NCBI RefSeq assembly: GCF_018139145.2
Contig: NC_059473.1
Span: 68,616,707 to 68,680,706 of the forward strand
Source of the DNA: Gymnogyps californianus
Lineage: Eukaryota > Chordata > Aves > Accipitriformes > Cathartidae
Direction of reading: 5' to 3'
Length of the DNA: 64,000 nt
Shown here: one piece after another, positions 26,154-41,119 of the stretch
How positions within the stretch are numbered: position 1 is the stretch's first letter
Layout: each line of letters opens with the position of its first letter
The notes under the pieces: generated by a model
Told to the model about the DNA's origin: nothing
Database searches by the model: none
What the model saw: only the letters and a program-made list of their open reading frames with translations
Position numbers and translations under genes: made by a program

Positions 26154-29100
26154 CCCCTCCAGATATTCTGGATATATAATGAAACAGAACCAGGACAGCG
26201 TGGAACTATATTTAATAGAGGGGACTTACTTAAAATAAAATTCACCTGTATGTAACTGAACACAAGACAGCTTCCAGCACCTCTTATTGAAACCAAATTA
26301 GTTTTTCTTTCTTGGCTTCAGAAGAGCAACTGTACTTCCCCGTAGCTAGCACAATTAAGTCATATTCCTCAGAGGAAGGATGAGAAATAGATTCCAACAG
26401 GACTCACCTCTCTTCTAGGCTGTATCTTGCTTTAATTATGATTCAATTCAAAAGCATATCCAAGTAATGTAACTTGGCAAAATGAAGATGTTTTACTCAC
26501 TACAAAGGACTGTAAAATCTTCTGGTACTCAAAAAATTCACCCATATCAGGAGATGAAAGGTTGGAAGTGCGGGAGTCGGTAAAATCAGTCATCCTTTCC
26601 ACTGAGTTTGCAATGATTCTGACTTGGACACATTCCAGATTTCCTTAATAACATTAAATAACAACATGGAATAGCACTCTTCACCTAAATGGCCAGTCAT
26701 CACAGCTCGAAATTTAGAAAAACCAAACAAACCTGGTCAAGACTTTTTGGAGGGGGAGCAGACATAATCTCTGTTGCTTTACCTGAAAAGGTGAGGAAGG
26801 AAAGGGGAACTACAAAGACTGTCCAGCCTAATGTTTCTGGGGTAGGTAAGGGAAGTTTTGAAACTGTTCTACCATATTCTGGATGTAAATTGCACTCAAA
26901 ACACCATTCAGCAGATGAGAGTAACTACAGCAACAGCAGCTCGTACCTCACCCTGTGCTAGGACCTTTGATGTGGAAAAGTAAGATGAGATGGCACAGAC
27001 CTGGTTGTCCCCCATGACCAGAATTTAACTCTTTTTGTTGACGGAGTGACATACAAGGACCTCAGTGAACTAGAGAAACAGATCAAATATCTTTCACTTT
27101 GCTGTGTATAGCAGAGAGCCTTTGGGACTCGAGAATCTGCATTTGAACTCTACTCTTATTCTTCTTTCAGTTCAGAAGACGTTCACAGTTCTCAGCTATG
27201 AGAATGAAAACACAGGACTAGGATCTGAGGCTGTATCTTGCCAGGACTGATGTTCAATGGGCTGGCTAGATACGTCTTCTTATGCATACATGTAGAAGAG
27301 TACCCATACATATATGTGTTAGCATATATGTGTGTGTGTGAAAATTTCACTTTCTCTTCTGTATAGGTTACAATATTTATGGATTTAAAAATAATGTTCC
27401 GGAAGAACTCTTCAGCACTGTTTCTTGGTAGAAACAGTTCTCTAAATATTTTGCTCTTGAAAATTTATTGAGTTAAGGATTGTCATTCTAACACACACTG
27501 AGACCAAATTGGTTGAAAAGATTATGCACCAAACCCTTATCAAATCATGGATGTATGCTGCTGCAAAATTGGCTATATAAAATCCTAGGAAATTCCAAAA
27601 AAGTTTTTTCCCCTTGACATTAACTTCAGTAGCTTATTTTATATGGCTTATGATACGGTCTCATAAAACACAGTGAACATTTTTAAAATGCATTAATTTT
27701 GCTTTACATAAGAGAACCATGCGATCTTGGACAAAATAATTGGTATAAAAATATTTAATAACACTTAAGTTTCCGATGATTTATGCTTTTTGAGGAATCC
27801 AGCAAAATAAGGAGGGGACCCAAGCGTATGTTTGTAGACTATGTCATTTTCAATTTATTAACAAGCAGGAAGCAAGAGAAAAAGGATTATATGTTCTCCT
27901 TCCCCCAGCCTCTTTCAGGAAGGCAAACTCCCAAAACAGTTGGAAAAGTTCCAGAAGAAGAGTTGAGTTTTGTGTCTCTGAATTTGGGATGAAGCAACTG
28001 GCAGGGCTCTGTGCCAAAAAGGTGTTGGCTGCCATCATGACTGTACCCGATGTGGGCTTAGAAGAACAGGAAAGTGTTTCTATTTATTTTTAGTTGTTTT
28101 CTTACTCCTTCTTCTTTTGAAGAAATTCTTATAAAAACGTTTATCTTGTCATCATGTGTAAATTATGTAGTATATTTTCAGTATTAGAGGGTTATGTCCA
28201 CCCCACTGTGGGTTATATATCAAGATTCCTGCAGCTGTTCTGAAAAGTATTTTACTCTGAAGATACTCCAAAGTTCTGGTTGACTTGAATCTGGAATAAG
28301 GATTTTGCCATTTTATGCTTTATGAGAGGGAGACTGGTAAATGTCTGGACTTTGGAACTGACTTTGTGATATTTGGACTGCGCAAACACATCATGTGGTG
28401 AATTAGCATGTGGCGTTCTTATGCAAACAATAAAAACAAAACAAAGAAAGAATTAAAAGTGCATTTAAGAAAATGAGTTTCAGCATATGACTAAAACAAT
28501 CCCATAATAGCAACAACTTTGCGGTAAAGGTACATACTTGCCAAAAATATCTGCTAGTGTGGAAGCCTAGTATTCAGAACTCTCAATTTAGCAGTAGTAC
28601 AGATGCTGTTACTTAGTTAACGTTGAGTATCATAGAAAAATTAAGTGCAGTCTGGAGACTGCGCTTCAGAGCAAGAAGCCTGAAACTTATTGGGGCAAAA
28701 TCTTGCTCCTATTTTCAGCATTATAGATCACTTTGTATGACTTTGGATTTACTCCAGCCTAAATGGGGAAAATTTGGCCCGGAATGTACCTACAGACAAA
28801 AAAAGATGTTAACAAACCTAAAAAGTAAAAATTATGGACATTACAAAAAGTAAGAATTAAAAAGTTCTTTATCTCAGCCAATTGATAATTTCCCTTCAGC
28901 AACTGCAATGCCCAGTCGGCTGAGCCCCTAAGAAAATCTAATGCTTAAAGGCAGTGACAAGAATGGCTCTTATTACTGGAGACAAGATACACAATTCTAC
29001 ATTTTTTAATACTGATCTCTTAAATGTTAATAACTTCTGTTATTTACCTCAGCTGAACTAAGATTTGGATCCTACTGCAGAACAGATAACAGATAAACAG

Positions 29101-30739
29101 AGAAAGTAGCTTGCCTGTCTAAATCATAACTGTGGGCCTAGTATCGTAAAGAAGTTATTGTCTGCAAATTTTTAGTAGTTGGCTTCCTTTCAGATCAAAG
29201 GGCTTCAGTTCTTAGAACCACTTATATTGGAGATTACATCTGTTCTTCCTGGACTTTTCCTAAGGGGAAGGGTTTTCCCCAATGCACTTGGTCAAATCTT
29301 TCATCTACTACTTATGTTCTGCACAAATATGGTATTTCACTCCAACAAAAAAAAAAAAATTTGAACTTCAGTAAGGCTGTATTATTTATTACACTGATAT
29401 AGTTCTGCAGCTAGAACCGATCAACTACTGTGAAATATTTTCCGCAAGTGTTAATTCAGATTTTTAAAAAGATGTATGTATTACAGCTTAGCTTTTCCCA
29501 AGATAATGAAATGAAGTTTATCATCAGGAATATGGATTTAAGCAATTTAAGCACACTTCAGAAAGTATTTACTGAAAGGCATGTTTACATCTGTCTTCTG
29601 CAAGCTTCCAGCTAAGAATTATTACATATGTTCAATCAGGACAAAGAAACATAACATGCAAACTAACTGGCTGATTACAGACCGTTGCCTTTCAAATGGC
29701 AATCAGCAAAAACAGACGGCTGATCAGTGAGCTAAAAACCAAGACTCACTAAGAATGTTCAACAAACAATTCTGAATGGTGAATACACTTGAAGAAACTG
29801 AATTATTCATCAACAATTCATGGTAAATAAGGAAAATTTTGTGAATTATCTGCTCAAAAATGTTTTAGAGTACTGCAAGCTGCAAGAAAACAATTAAATA
29901 AGATACATTCGCTGATGAAAAAGAAATATAATTAAAATGGATGGTTAATGATAAGAATTTCAGAGATACTACAAAATTTGATCAATCAGCACATGAGACA
30001 GTCTTATAGGGTAACAAAATCTAATTTCTTACCAGAGAAACCGAAAAAGATACCTGAAACTGAAAAATATGGAAACAGGATAAAAATTATTTTTTTAGTT
30101 GCTTAGGATGCCTTCCTTTGTCATCTTGCTGTTCTACTCAAGGGATATATTGTAATGTATGTGAGCCAACAATTCTAGCACGTTTGAATAATAGATTACT
30201 GTGACCTAATAAGGATAATTCAAACAATTTTTGGCAAGTCTCCATAGATTCAGTGTTGGATTCTTTTTTTCTCTTAATAGTAAGGAATACTTTCAAACCA
30301 GCATTCACACACAAAATTGCAAGAAGGTTTTCAAACCCAAAGATTTAAAAACCATGCTATTTGCAAGACTTAAGCATGGCTAACAAAACTTCGGGTTGAC
30401 TCATTTACATGAGCTCTTTATTTCTGGAAAACTGTATTTACAGGTTTTGGTCAATTTTTCAAATATATCACCAAGTGTTGTGTTAGAAAAAAAAAGATTA
30501 TACATAGAAAAATATGTATTGAGATAATACAAATGCTGTAAGTTACAGCAAGTCATCATAGCAGCAGTTATAGGGTTGCGCATGATGGATGGGTAGAGCT
30601 GCATCTTATTTGCCTAGTGCTAGAGCTTGAATCTTCATAATTAGTTTCTCTACTGGCTTCATACAAGCTCTAGCAAGACTGGAGAAAGAATACGTTAAAC
30701 TAGTGTAAAGGTACAGTTTCAAACCGGTTTAGAAAGTTT

Positions 30740-30767
30740 GGGGGGGGGGGGGGGGGGGGGGGGGGGG
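30740..30767 (+). repeat. Poly(G) run of 28
   Basis: Twenty-eight uninterrupted G in an otherwise AT-rich intergenic region. It can form G-quadruplexes. Its length is easily changed by polymerase slippage or assembly error. A 12-base G run lies nearby at 32164-32175. Confidence 0.9.
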
Positions 30768-32626
30768 AGTTTCCCTCTTAATTAGTTACCTCCTGCAATG
30801 TTTTTGTTACTAGATCTCCACAGTTAACAAGGTAGGGAGAACCTTGCTTCTCACTGTAGGGAAAATACCAGGAGCAACCTCCCTCCCCCCAGTTTAATTT
30901 TCCATAAGCAGCAGAATTTGATTGTGTCTTTTATCAACCCCGTCTCAGCCTTGAAATTTGGGGTATGGGTATGTATATGAATAAAAAATAATGGAAACAG
31001 AGAACAAATTTGACACTGCAATTCAGAAACATTCCCATGCCGGCTGCTCCACTTATGTGCTGAACAACTCTCAGAGAAAATGTTTTGATGTGTTTCTTTA
31101 TATCCTCAAGAATGTCCTCCTCCCACAGCTCACATGTCTCTGGTGTAGATTAGTTATGGACCTTTTATGCTGATGAGGTAATCCCCTTAATGTACTATAC
31201 ACCATAGGATATCCTCCTCCTCTGTTTCATGTTCTGACATTGCTAAAGGTCAGGAAAGTGTTTCATGTGGTGCTAGACCCTATTTAAATGGGAAAGTACA
31301 AGAAGAGACCGAACGTTATTTTTCTCTGGGTTTCCAAGGATAGTACAAGAAGCCTAGGTGAAAAAGGATTGTGAGTGCATCTTGTATTACAAGTACAGTC
31401 ATAGTTTTGCTCAAAATTTGATTTTAACCTCTAAAGATTTATTTCCAATATAGAGATTGGTAACACAGTAGTACTGATATAGTAAGATGAGATCCATACT
31501 GTAACTGCTAAGAAGTTTACTCATAGAAAATGTAGACTTCACATCAAACAGTAACAACGTAAAAATAATTTATGTTGAATGCAAAAATTACTGCTCTAAA
31601 CACATGACTTTTATTAAAAGTATACTTCCTCTGTAACAGAGGCACGTAAAAATTAAATTAACTCAGAAATAAAGATATTTTGTTACACAAATTATGTCTC
31701 AAACATGGTCCACATTTCTTTTCAAGAAGGATGCAGACAAGAGTTAAACTTACTGAGCTTTAAAAATATTATACACAAGCTTTTTAACAAACATTATAAT
31801 TTTACATAGAATTTGCAAGAGAAAATGTGAAAAAAGTTGGTATTTAAAAAGTGTTTCTTTACTATTAGGAGTATTTTGCTTGTTTATGCAATAACTTCAT
31901 GTTAGTTTTTTAACAAACTGATATTAGTACAATGTATAAAGTCCCAGTTGTGGTACAGCTTTAAACATTCAGCTTCTAATTTTTACAAGTTTTCTCAAAA
32001 GAATATGTATTCCTCGGAGAAAAAATATAAAGAAAATGAAACAAAATGTTTTTTAATCAATAATTAACACACTAAAGAAGAAATTAAATTGTCTTTGTTC
32101 ATGCTTACATTGGATCTGATGCTTTCTTCTTTTTTGCTAATAAGGAGGAAAAAAAAAGCATTTGGGGGGGGGGGGCATTTCCACAATTTTTAAGCAAAAG
32201 CAACAGCATTGCTAACAAAGGTTCGTCTTGTGAATTGTCTCCCCAAAGGACCATCTAAGTTTGATAAGGAACATGGAGCATTTGCTTCACCTACTCTTTT
32301 CACTGTTTAAAGCCTGGTACCTCTTGGTATTATTGCTTAGGTTCTAGTGTAAATGTTCTGCAACACTGCAACCATCCTCTCCTCTCCCTCTCTTCCCTTT
32401 AGCATTGAAGTTAGGGGTTGGAAAAAGAGGAACAGAAAATACTGGGAATAAATTCTGCTCAGTCTTCAAAATTAAGAATATTAGGAATGTTATGGAAACT
32501 GGAAGACTTCTCTGGGAGATGAGTCATAATTGGATTTTCATGCTTGAATAAAGGGATATGATATCAAATATTTAGCAAAAAAACATTTAAAATATCTATT
32601 AGCCCCTGTAGTTAGCAAAAAACCCA

Positions 32627-32650
32627 AACAAAACAAAACAAAACAAAACT
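32627..32650 (+). repeat. (AAAAC)n simple repeat
   Basis: A short, nearly perfect pentamer array in intergenic DNA. No longer element is recognised around it. Confidence 0.75.
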
Positions 32651-34587
32651 GAACAAAAATTTAAAATAATCTAACAAAAATCCTCTCCATTCTCAACCGG
32701 AGAGTAGCCTGATATTTTAAATTGATGGGTTCTGCAGAGAATAAAACATAGCCCCAGGTAGTCTAAGTTCCATCTGCAGTTTTATACATTAGAAAATATC
32801 TAGAGTTTCTGAACTGTAAAAAAAAAAAAAATAAAATCTAAATTTCTTAAAAGTTGTACACATAAAATCCAGTACGTGCAGAGAAGGTCTTTACACATCA
32901 CGACATTTTAAACTACAGTTAGCAGAGACAAAATAATACCTTCTTGGTAAATCACCAAATTTCTAAGACATCATTTTAGAGATACATGGCCTTCTGCTTC
33001 ACCAGGAACTTCACAAAAAAAGAGCCATTAGAAGAGTTTTCCTTAGAAGAAAGGAGTATCCAGCTTATCCCATCCTCTTCCCTTGCGAGTGAAAGCGGGC
33101 AAGCAAGAAGTAGGAAAAAACCATGTTAGCAGAAATATCCAAGGTACAATTCAGGTCAATATATGAACGTTTGTTTTGGAGAAGTTCAGTGTAATTAAGT
33201 ATCCATTCTACCCAAGTAAAGATGATTTGGAAAGGTGTTTTCTTTTTATTTCCAGGAAAACCTTGCAAAAGATGCTAGGTTCATGAAAATAATATGCCAA
33301 AGTAAAACTGCTGTGCTTGCACTCATCCTGTGTTTTTAATATTGCCTATTCTTCCAACTCTTGGCTATAGCTGCACTGCCAGCTAGCCGTTTAGCAAAGT
33401 TCAACTTCAGGCATGGTAGCATGAACAATAACATTAACAATAAAATTTCTTTGTGTTTGTAGCTACAAAATTATAGTACAATTAACACCTTCTGAAGCCA
33501 GTAAGTTATTCCATACCTTGTTGACACTTAACTTCAAAAATTGCAGTCAACAAAAAGTATCATTAAACCCTAGGTCCTACTTTCACAATCACACAATGTT
33601 GGTGTTTATGCTACATATATACAGAAATATTAAAAGTGAACAGGGAAAAGTAAGCAATGATATTTCAGAAATCTTGTGTAAGGGCTACTAGCTCCTATGC
33701 TTGGTTTCTCCCTGAAGACAAATGTTTTGGGGAGCATTTAATATTTGAATTTTACTCACAATGTAGAATAACCTAAAGCAAATTCATTAAAATATTCTAT
33801 ATTAATGTCCATAAAAGCACAGAAAAACCTTCAGGAAATGTTAGAAAAAGCTAGAAAATTCTCCAGGGCAGACCTGCTATAGAATCACGTGGAAAGACAC
33901 CAAGGCCATTCCAGTACTGATGTCCAAAGAAATTCCCCCAGGATGTTATGGATACAGCAGTGTGTCTCCCAAGACCTGGATATTTGCCCGAAGCAGATCC
34001 TTACTTCACACACCCATGGCTAGCAGGAGAGCACACGCCACAGTGCCACAACAGCTGAGACCAGGGGAAGTGTCATATTCTGCCTTGACTGTGAGACTGA
34101 AGCTTTCTTCTGCACAGGTATCTTCTGAGACAGTGGATTCAAACTAATTTCAGATCACTCATCTACAAGACATTGTATGAATCTGAAATAATACAAGCGA
34201 TGGGGCTAGACTGTGTTTTTTTCCTATTTGGAACCATTCTTAGCCAACTGTTGTTTCTCTCCTTCCCATTTCATAAACTTCAGTCAAAGAGAGGAAAAGA
34301 AAGCTTCACCTAGCTGTTGATGGCTCCTTTGAAGCTTTTTCCTTCAATTCTCTTGAACTCAGTATACATTTCAAAGCCAACAGACTGCTGAAGGCTTCTG
34401 GTACTAACTACAGTGCCTATTCATCAAGTTAACCATCTTTGGTAACCTTCCCTTCTTTCCACTAAAAACCAAATACCCTCCCCTACCCCACCCCTCAAAA
34501 AAAAAACCCACACCCACAAACCAACCCAAAAAAACCCACAAGTAGTGGTGAAGAGGGATTCTCATTCTTAATTCTGCAGCCACTTTT

Positions 34588-34625
34588 TTATTTTTTTATA
34601 TATATATATATATATACACACACAC
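34588..34625 (+). repeat. T run followed by (TA)n and (CA)n microsatellite
   Basis: A T run passes into uninterrupted TA dinucleotides and ends in CACACACAC. Compound dinucleotide repeat in intergenic DNA. Confidence 0.85.
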
Positions 34626-37600
34626 TTACTAATCTATGACAAACATCTATAGGTGAACCACCTGTTGGTCATTTAAACACTTAAATGAAAAATGCATTAT
34701 TGCCCAAATTCATATAAAGAATACTAATGTGCCTTCAAAGAAAATTGATAGTTAATCCATTCTTTTGGCAGTAGTGGATTTTTAAATGTTGTTGCTGCCC
34801 TAAAATAAAACTTCACTATGCTCTCCAGTCTTATCCAGAAAAGGAAAGGGAAACAATAAGGAAAACAAAATCAAGATGAATTACTGAAAAGCAGGTAAGT
34901 AAATTTACATATACTGTTATGTGTTTTGCAAAATGTTAGTAATTATGGAAAAGTTTCCTGTAAAGCTCTTAGACCAAGCAAGATGAACGTCTTTCGTCCA
35001 CTTCTGATCTGAATTTTCAAGGTTTATTCACATGAATTTGTGGAAAAAAACTTCCAGAATAGGCAACAGGAAAAGTACCGTCAAAATTAAGTACTGTGTG
35101 GAACTCTGATGACAATTTAGGAAGATATCCCATATCCCAGAAAACCTTAGTTAAGCTGAAGTGAGGTTGAACAGACACAGCACTAACTGTATTGGAAAAA
35201 GTTCTGGAAGAGCACTGTTACTTAGACTATATGAAAACTACTGCACTCCTCCCCCAAAACCCAATCCTTTAAATTTAGAAAGTGTGGGAACCCACAACTA
35301 AACTTCAATGTGAAAAACAAATTGTCAAACTACAGAAACACAGTTAAGGTTGTCCAGACAATCATTTACTATGCCGTGCGCCTACCTTTCCCTTTTCGTA
35401 ACTGCTCCACCTTCTTTTTTCTAAATTAGGGTCCATCTTTAACTCATTTTTAATTGCTAACCAACCTTCAGAAATCAGTAATATTTAAACAGCTGACCAA
35501 TTCTGGAAACAGCATTGTACACACATAATTTTCTCTGAACAGTGAAAACAAACCAAAGAATAAAGAATTTAAACATGTTTAAATGTAACCCACCATCAGT
35601 ATGTTAACTTTAGCTTTTACCCTGTGAGTACCCTCCAACAACTAGGTCTAGAGGCTTACTTATACTAAGATTTCAGCTATGCAATAGAATTTTAAAAACT
35701 GGCTTACGTGTTGCTTAAATGTTTTCCTTTATCTGGTCTATTTATAAAACTTGCACAAATCTCATTAAAACTGATTTCAGTTATATAATCTAATCTGTGT
35801 GTGTACTTACCTGCTGAAGTTAAACAAATGAAAAAATTCACATTAGGCTGTTTTAGAGGTTAGCACAAATACAGTTAGACTAATTTAAACCTGATATAAG
35901 GGATTAGAATCTCCAGCTAATCCAACCCTATTCCTTATTACATTTATTTGGAAGTGTTTGCCCTTTATAGTTTTTGATTCAGGATCTGTTCAATTGCCAA
36001 AATATATATCTTTCTGTGCTTTCTACACACTTAGGAAACAAAATAGGAGTCTCTGGTTTTGTAGAGCCTGACTTAGTGCTAGGAGGTCAAGAGCAAGCCT
36101 TTCCTGTAGGAAGTGCTCTAGGTTTTATTTAACTGCTGCAATCACATTATTACCCAGTAGTAAGGCTGTGTCTACATTTGTTTTGTAAACCAGAAGTAAT
36201 TTTAGGGCTGTTTAGGCGTTTTTTCTACGCTCTACCAAGTTCTCCATGCACTGAAATCATTCCCCCAGGAAACTGACCTTCTCAGTAAGAAACTTGATCT
36301 TACAGGTATCAAATGACCTGAAAAGATCTTTCAGCAGTTTGGTCAGGATAACATTAACAACCCAGCCCACAGGAGAATATTACGTACCAGAGCCCATGTG
36401 AATTTGACGAATGTGGACTGCAAAGAAACTGACATACCCGCAACATTGTTCACCAAACAGTAAATGAATGAATTCCAACTGACTACGTCTGCAGAACCAC
36501 AAGCTGTCAGGTGGGAAGACTCTTCACCAAATTCCTCAAAAAGTTGCAATTCTGTATTTAGTACAACAACAATGCTGTCAGCATCTTCTCACCCTAGAAC
36601 TGAAACTACTCAAACATGTACGAAATTTCTTCTATTACGCTCTTTTATCATATCCAAGTAGGCGACCACAGCAGCTACAAGTACACTACCATTAAAATAT
36701 ATCAAGGAATCTATATTCCAATACATACATATAGTATATTGAACTGAAAAACAACCACACACAGCGCTTTGAAACAGTCTGAAGAACTCTTGACGTACAA
36801 TTTACAGCTCTGGAAAAAGGAATTTTGTTTTACTGTAATCAGCACTTTTATTTGAAATATAAGTCACACCTTCTAAATATATACTCATAATCATAAGTCA
36901 CCTCAAAACCCTATGTATTTAGGAGTTACAATGCCCTATCATTAGTTGTTCTAAGCTGATAAAAGACTAATGGAATGCCAAGTCAGCAATTCAACCAATA
37001 TGAGCTATATGTTTTACAGTTAAGGTTGCTATATGAGCAATGTCCTGTACAAAAACCTCCTGCATAAAACTGCCCATAGAACATATCAATTTCTAAAAAC
37101 GAGGCTATGTTGTACAAATAACTCTAGACCTATAACTAAGAAAACTATCGGATGCTAAAACATTGAGCTTCAAAGAAAGAAAAATCTTCAAGATCCATCA
37201 AAGCCTCACATATCTAACTTTCACCCTCTCAGCATGGGTCAGCAGAACACCCTTTTTTGATGTGAATGGGAATTTTTTTTAAACATTAACTGCCCTACAT
37301 ATGTCAGCAGTGCAGGCTTAGTAGTCTTCAAAAAAATATCTGGAAGTGTCACAACCTATAGTATACTTTTTAGCAGGAATAAACAGAATATTTTCTCTAA
37401 TGGGAAGTTACTGCAGGGAAGAAAAAGACAGTTTTTGCTCTATCCCCACCTTATGGCTAGAAAAAGAATCTTCCTATTACAGCACACATATTTCTGAATT
37501 CTTTCCTTTACTGTATCACTACAGCCAGAGAATATTTACTATTTGTGTTATGCAAATTAAGATTCTTTTTTAGCAACATGCATTCCTCCACATACAAGCA

Positions 37601-40600
37601 CAATGAAACTCCAAGGCATAAATGTCCTCTCTAGCACCTGTGTTGATTTTCTGAATCAAAACAGCAGACTTAATGATCCAACATAACTTTAGATTCAACT
37701 AGAACACTGATTATTTGGGCCCTGACCCACAAAAGTATACACGTTCATATATTCCTGTTGACTCCATTAGGAGTTGAACAGCTAGATCTCTCCTAACCTT
37801 CACTGATATACCATTCTTAATATTCACACTTTTGTTTAATAGTTTTAAACCTAATAATCAGGTGATTTATACCACTCAGAAAATATTAAACTTACATGCC
37901 CTACAAATTAAAACAAAAGTATGCATGACTCCAGTTTTGAAGCTTTCACGACTACCTTCTCTCTTCGCTTATCTTGCAAGCAAAATGATGCGACCATGAG
38001 AGCTAGAACAGTGCATACTCCTCACGAGAAGACTTACTCAAGTCAGCAAACAGCAGATCCTCTTTCATCAGTCACTCCATACATGAGATGAAACAAAAAT
38101 AGCAGCAGCACCACCCCACAAGGGAAAACACTCTCTTCCCTCATAGTCACCTCCTTATCAATAAACATTTTTCTTCTTCTTTTGTGCCTTAATCACTTGT
38201 GATACCACTCACTGGCCCAGGAACTAACATTAGCTACATGAAAAGCTGAAAACCAAGACAAGGGCCACCAGAAGTACTTTTGCCAAATTCTTCTATTTCT
38301 TCATTTTGACTTTTCCCTCTTTCATTGAAGGTCATAGTGAAAGGTGGGGTAGGACGTGAAACAGAAGAACACTGGGAAAGCTGCAAAGAGAAGAAAGAGA
38401 ACAGAAAAACTGGATAATGTCTTAGTGTGCCTTTAATTTTTTAGGCTTTCTATCCTGCTTTCTTGAGGAAATTAAGAGTCATAATCGTATTGTCTGAGCA
38501 CCTCTCCTTCGCAAAATCTCTTAAATCTTACCTTTAAAACCAGAGGAAATTCAATAGTGAGTCAATAGACTCAATGGTTTCTGAACACTAAATTTCTCAA
38601 GGTTTCATGAAAACAGTTGAGTAGAGGAGACACCTTATTAATGCATCAGCATGACTCTTCCCTCAATCCTTGCCTTTTTCCTCCTAATGGCAGAGAATCA
38701 ACACAGGAATTCAAATATGAGAATGTAACTTCATTAGGCCTTCTACCACAGATATAGTTTAAAAAGACATTTTCTAGAACTACGTGCTTGATGTTTTGTC
38801 ATTAAATAGAGAATAACAGAAAACAGATTATTAGTATATCCTCCAAGGTTATATTAATTGGAAGTGTTCATGGGTATTTAGATGACACTGCTGTAAGGAG
38901 TTTTGATTTTAAAAATCCAGTAAGGAGTACTGGGTAGAGAAGAGACCCTATGTATATACATGAAGGAGTACAGAAGAGCTGCCAAATATGAATATAATTA
39001 ACCTTATGGTGAACATTCAAGAACATACTAGAAAAACATAATAACATTGTATATTTTTGAATGCTTAACCACACTGCATCAACCACATTAATTTTCAGTA
39101 AGCATTTATTTAAAGTTTAAGAGAGAAACCTGAATACCTGCCAAGCTATTCAGGTCTTCTAAATACCTGCCTGCTTCACCTATTATGAAACATTCACAAA
39201 GTACTGGCATTCTAGTGACAGAACACATTCTGACTCAACCTTCTCAGGGCTCACAGAAAAAAGTCCCTCTCCTATTAAAAAAAAAAGGCACCTTCTTAAC
39301 CATGAATACAGGCCAAAACCACTGTATAAAATATTAAAAAAGTACACTGGTAGCTGGTTTTAACCCTTCCTCGCCACCCTTCCCCAACGGTAGCTGATCA
39401 TCCATCTACTACAGGAGAATGAGAACATTTCACTAAGCTCAGAATGGATCTTGCTCCTAGGCAAATCAAAAAAGAAAAAGTGGACATCAAAACAAGTTCC
39501 AAAAGAAGCTACAGCACTCAACTGTACAATGAGGAAAGGTATGTGGTTGTACAAGACTATAAGAAAATATTTCAGGGAAAAATTAAGAGAAAACATTTAT
39601 AACAAAGGAAAATCTAGTGTTGCAATAAAATTGTTACATCACAGACAATAATTGCAAAGAAAAATATAAATACAGTCAGATCTCCCTTATTCCTGAGAAT
39701 GTACATCAGATTATTAAGTCCAAATATCCTCTACACATGTATGTTCTCAGCTTTCTTTGTGGATTCCAAGGGAGTAAGAGAAGAAAATGCAGAATAAGGA
39801 ATCTAGTCAATCTTACAAGAAGCAGACTGAAATAAGCCCTATGAGTTAAGTAAAGCAGAAGAGTCATCCTTCCTTTCTGTATACTGTAAAAGAATGACTT
39901 TTCACAGGTTGTACAGGATTTTAAAAAGTACGTGGACATGATACAAAATTTGAAGTTCTGGCATTGCTCCAGTTTCCTTAGACTACAAAAATATTTATAA
40001 AATGCAATTCTTTTTTGCCGAGTTTCTAGAATATATTCAGTAACGTGTTAAACAAAATTAGACTACTCAATACATAATGTTTTCAAAAATTCTTTATTTT
40101 AAGAATAGCTCACTATGCATATGAAGGATCAGCTACTACGTATTCCACAAAACTGTATGATCAGCTCAAACTGTGAGATTCAGCTATATCTTTATTAAAA
40201 GATTTATTAAGCAAAGTGTTCAGCAACTGTTTAAAAATATCAGATTAGGAATAGAATATGATTTTAATTTAAAAAGATATTTTTATATAATGTACATTTC
40301 CAGACTTCTGACAAGTTAGGATGACACTCAAAAGGGGGGAGGAAGTAGCTTGGCACTCATGCCAACTTATCTTCACTATTTGTACAGGATCTAACTTCGA
40401 AAACATCAGCTGTGCCAGATCTTTTCTTTTTCATAATGTGCATCTGTCCACACCAACTGAATTAGAGACCACCAACTTGTCTCATATACCACATCAAACA
40501 ACAGGCCTGCTTAACAGTTCAGGGCATGATTTAGAAATACAAAATATGTATTCTTTCCCCAGAACATAGAAGTTTTAGCCTACTTTTCAAAGTCATTTAA

Positions 40601-40749
40601 AAAATATTAAGACATTTATAAATAAATTGAAGCCAAGACTTTTAATACATTAGTTTCTACAGCAATTATTTTGAAAGCCAAGTTTTTGTTTAGCTAGTAA
40701 ATCTGCTTTGAACTGCATAATCTATAATGGATTTAGTGAAACCTGCATT

Positions 40750-41092
40750 TTTATTACTGTTCTTTAAAAGTTTCACACTTCTAATAATAAATGACACATC
40801 ATACCTAAAGAGTGACTATGGTATAGGCATTCCTCCATTACTATGGAAGAAACAAGGTACATCAAAAGTCTTAAATGACAAGTGACACACATTTTAGAAT
40901 TATGCATGAAGTGTATGAAAAGATACATTGTAAGAATCTTATTTTTTTTAAAGAAACAGCAAGATCCTCAGAGTCAGGAGATAGACATCAATAGAACTAA
41001 ATACTTGCACAAGAGCAAAAGCTGGCTCACAGGATCTCACGTTAGTGAGAAAACACAGAAAAACATGCTTTCAAATTCCAGCAGTCTGTTTT
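40750..41092 (-). other. CENPW: Probable CENPW 3' UTR, bounded by the first AATAAA
   Basis: Reading on from the stop codon on the minus strand, the first canonical AATAAA is at 40755-40750, about 340 nt downstream. Cleavage would be expected some 10-30 nt beyond it. No AATAAA or ATTAAA was seen between the stop and this site. Further AATAAA hexamers lie beyond 40.2 kb, so longer UTR forms are possible. The sequence after the hexamer is not clearly GU-rich, so use of this site is an inference. Confidence 0.4.
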
Positions 41093-41119
41093 CTAGCCTC
41101 TGCTTTTCTTTAAAATAAC
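41093..41119 (-). CDS. CENPW: CENPW coding exon 3 (residues 69-76 and stop)
   Basis: This 27-nt coding piece reads V-I-L-K-K-S-R-G-stop (TAG). The acceptor CTTTTTACAG|GTT at 41120 has a clear pyrimidine tract upstream. It completes helix 3. The same VILKKSRG ending closes human CENP-W, which fixes this short exon despite its size. The exon continues as 3' untranslated sequence towards lower coordinates. Confidence 0.92.
   Translation of the reverse strand, partial: VILKKSRG

Larger units (their letters stand above)
25744..40749. other. Intergenic DNA downstream of CENPW, no gene recognised
   Basis: Very AT-rich, with only short frames. It contains the G28 run, the G12 run and simple repeats listed separately. 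In human the next gene in this direction is RSPO3, several hundred kb away. No RSPO3-like cysteine-rich exon was seen. Confidence 0.55.
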
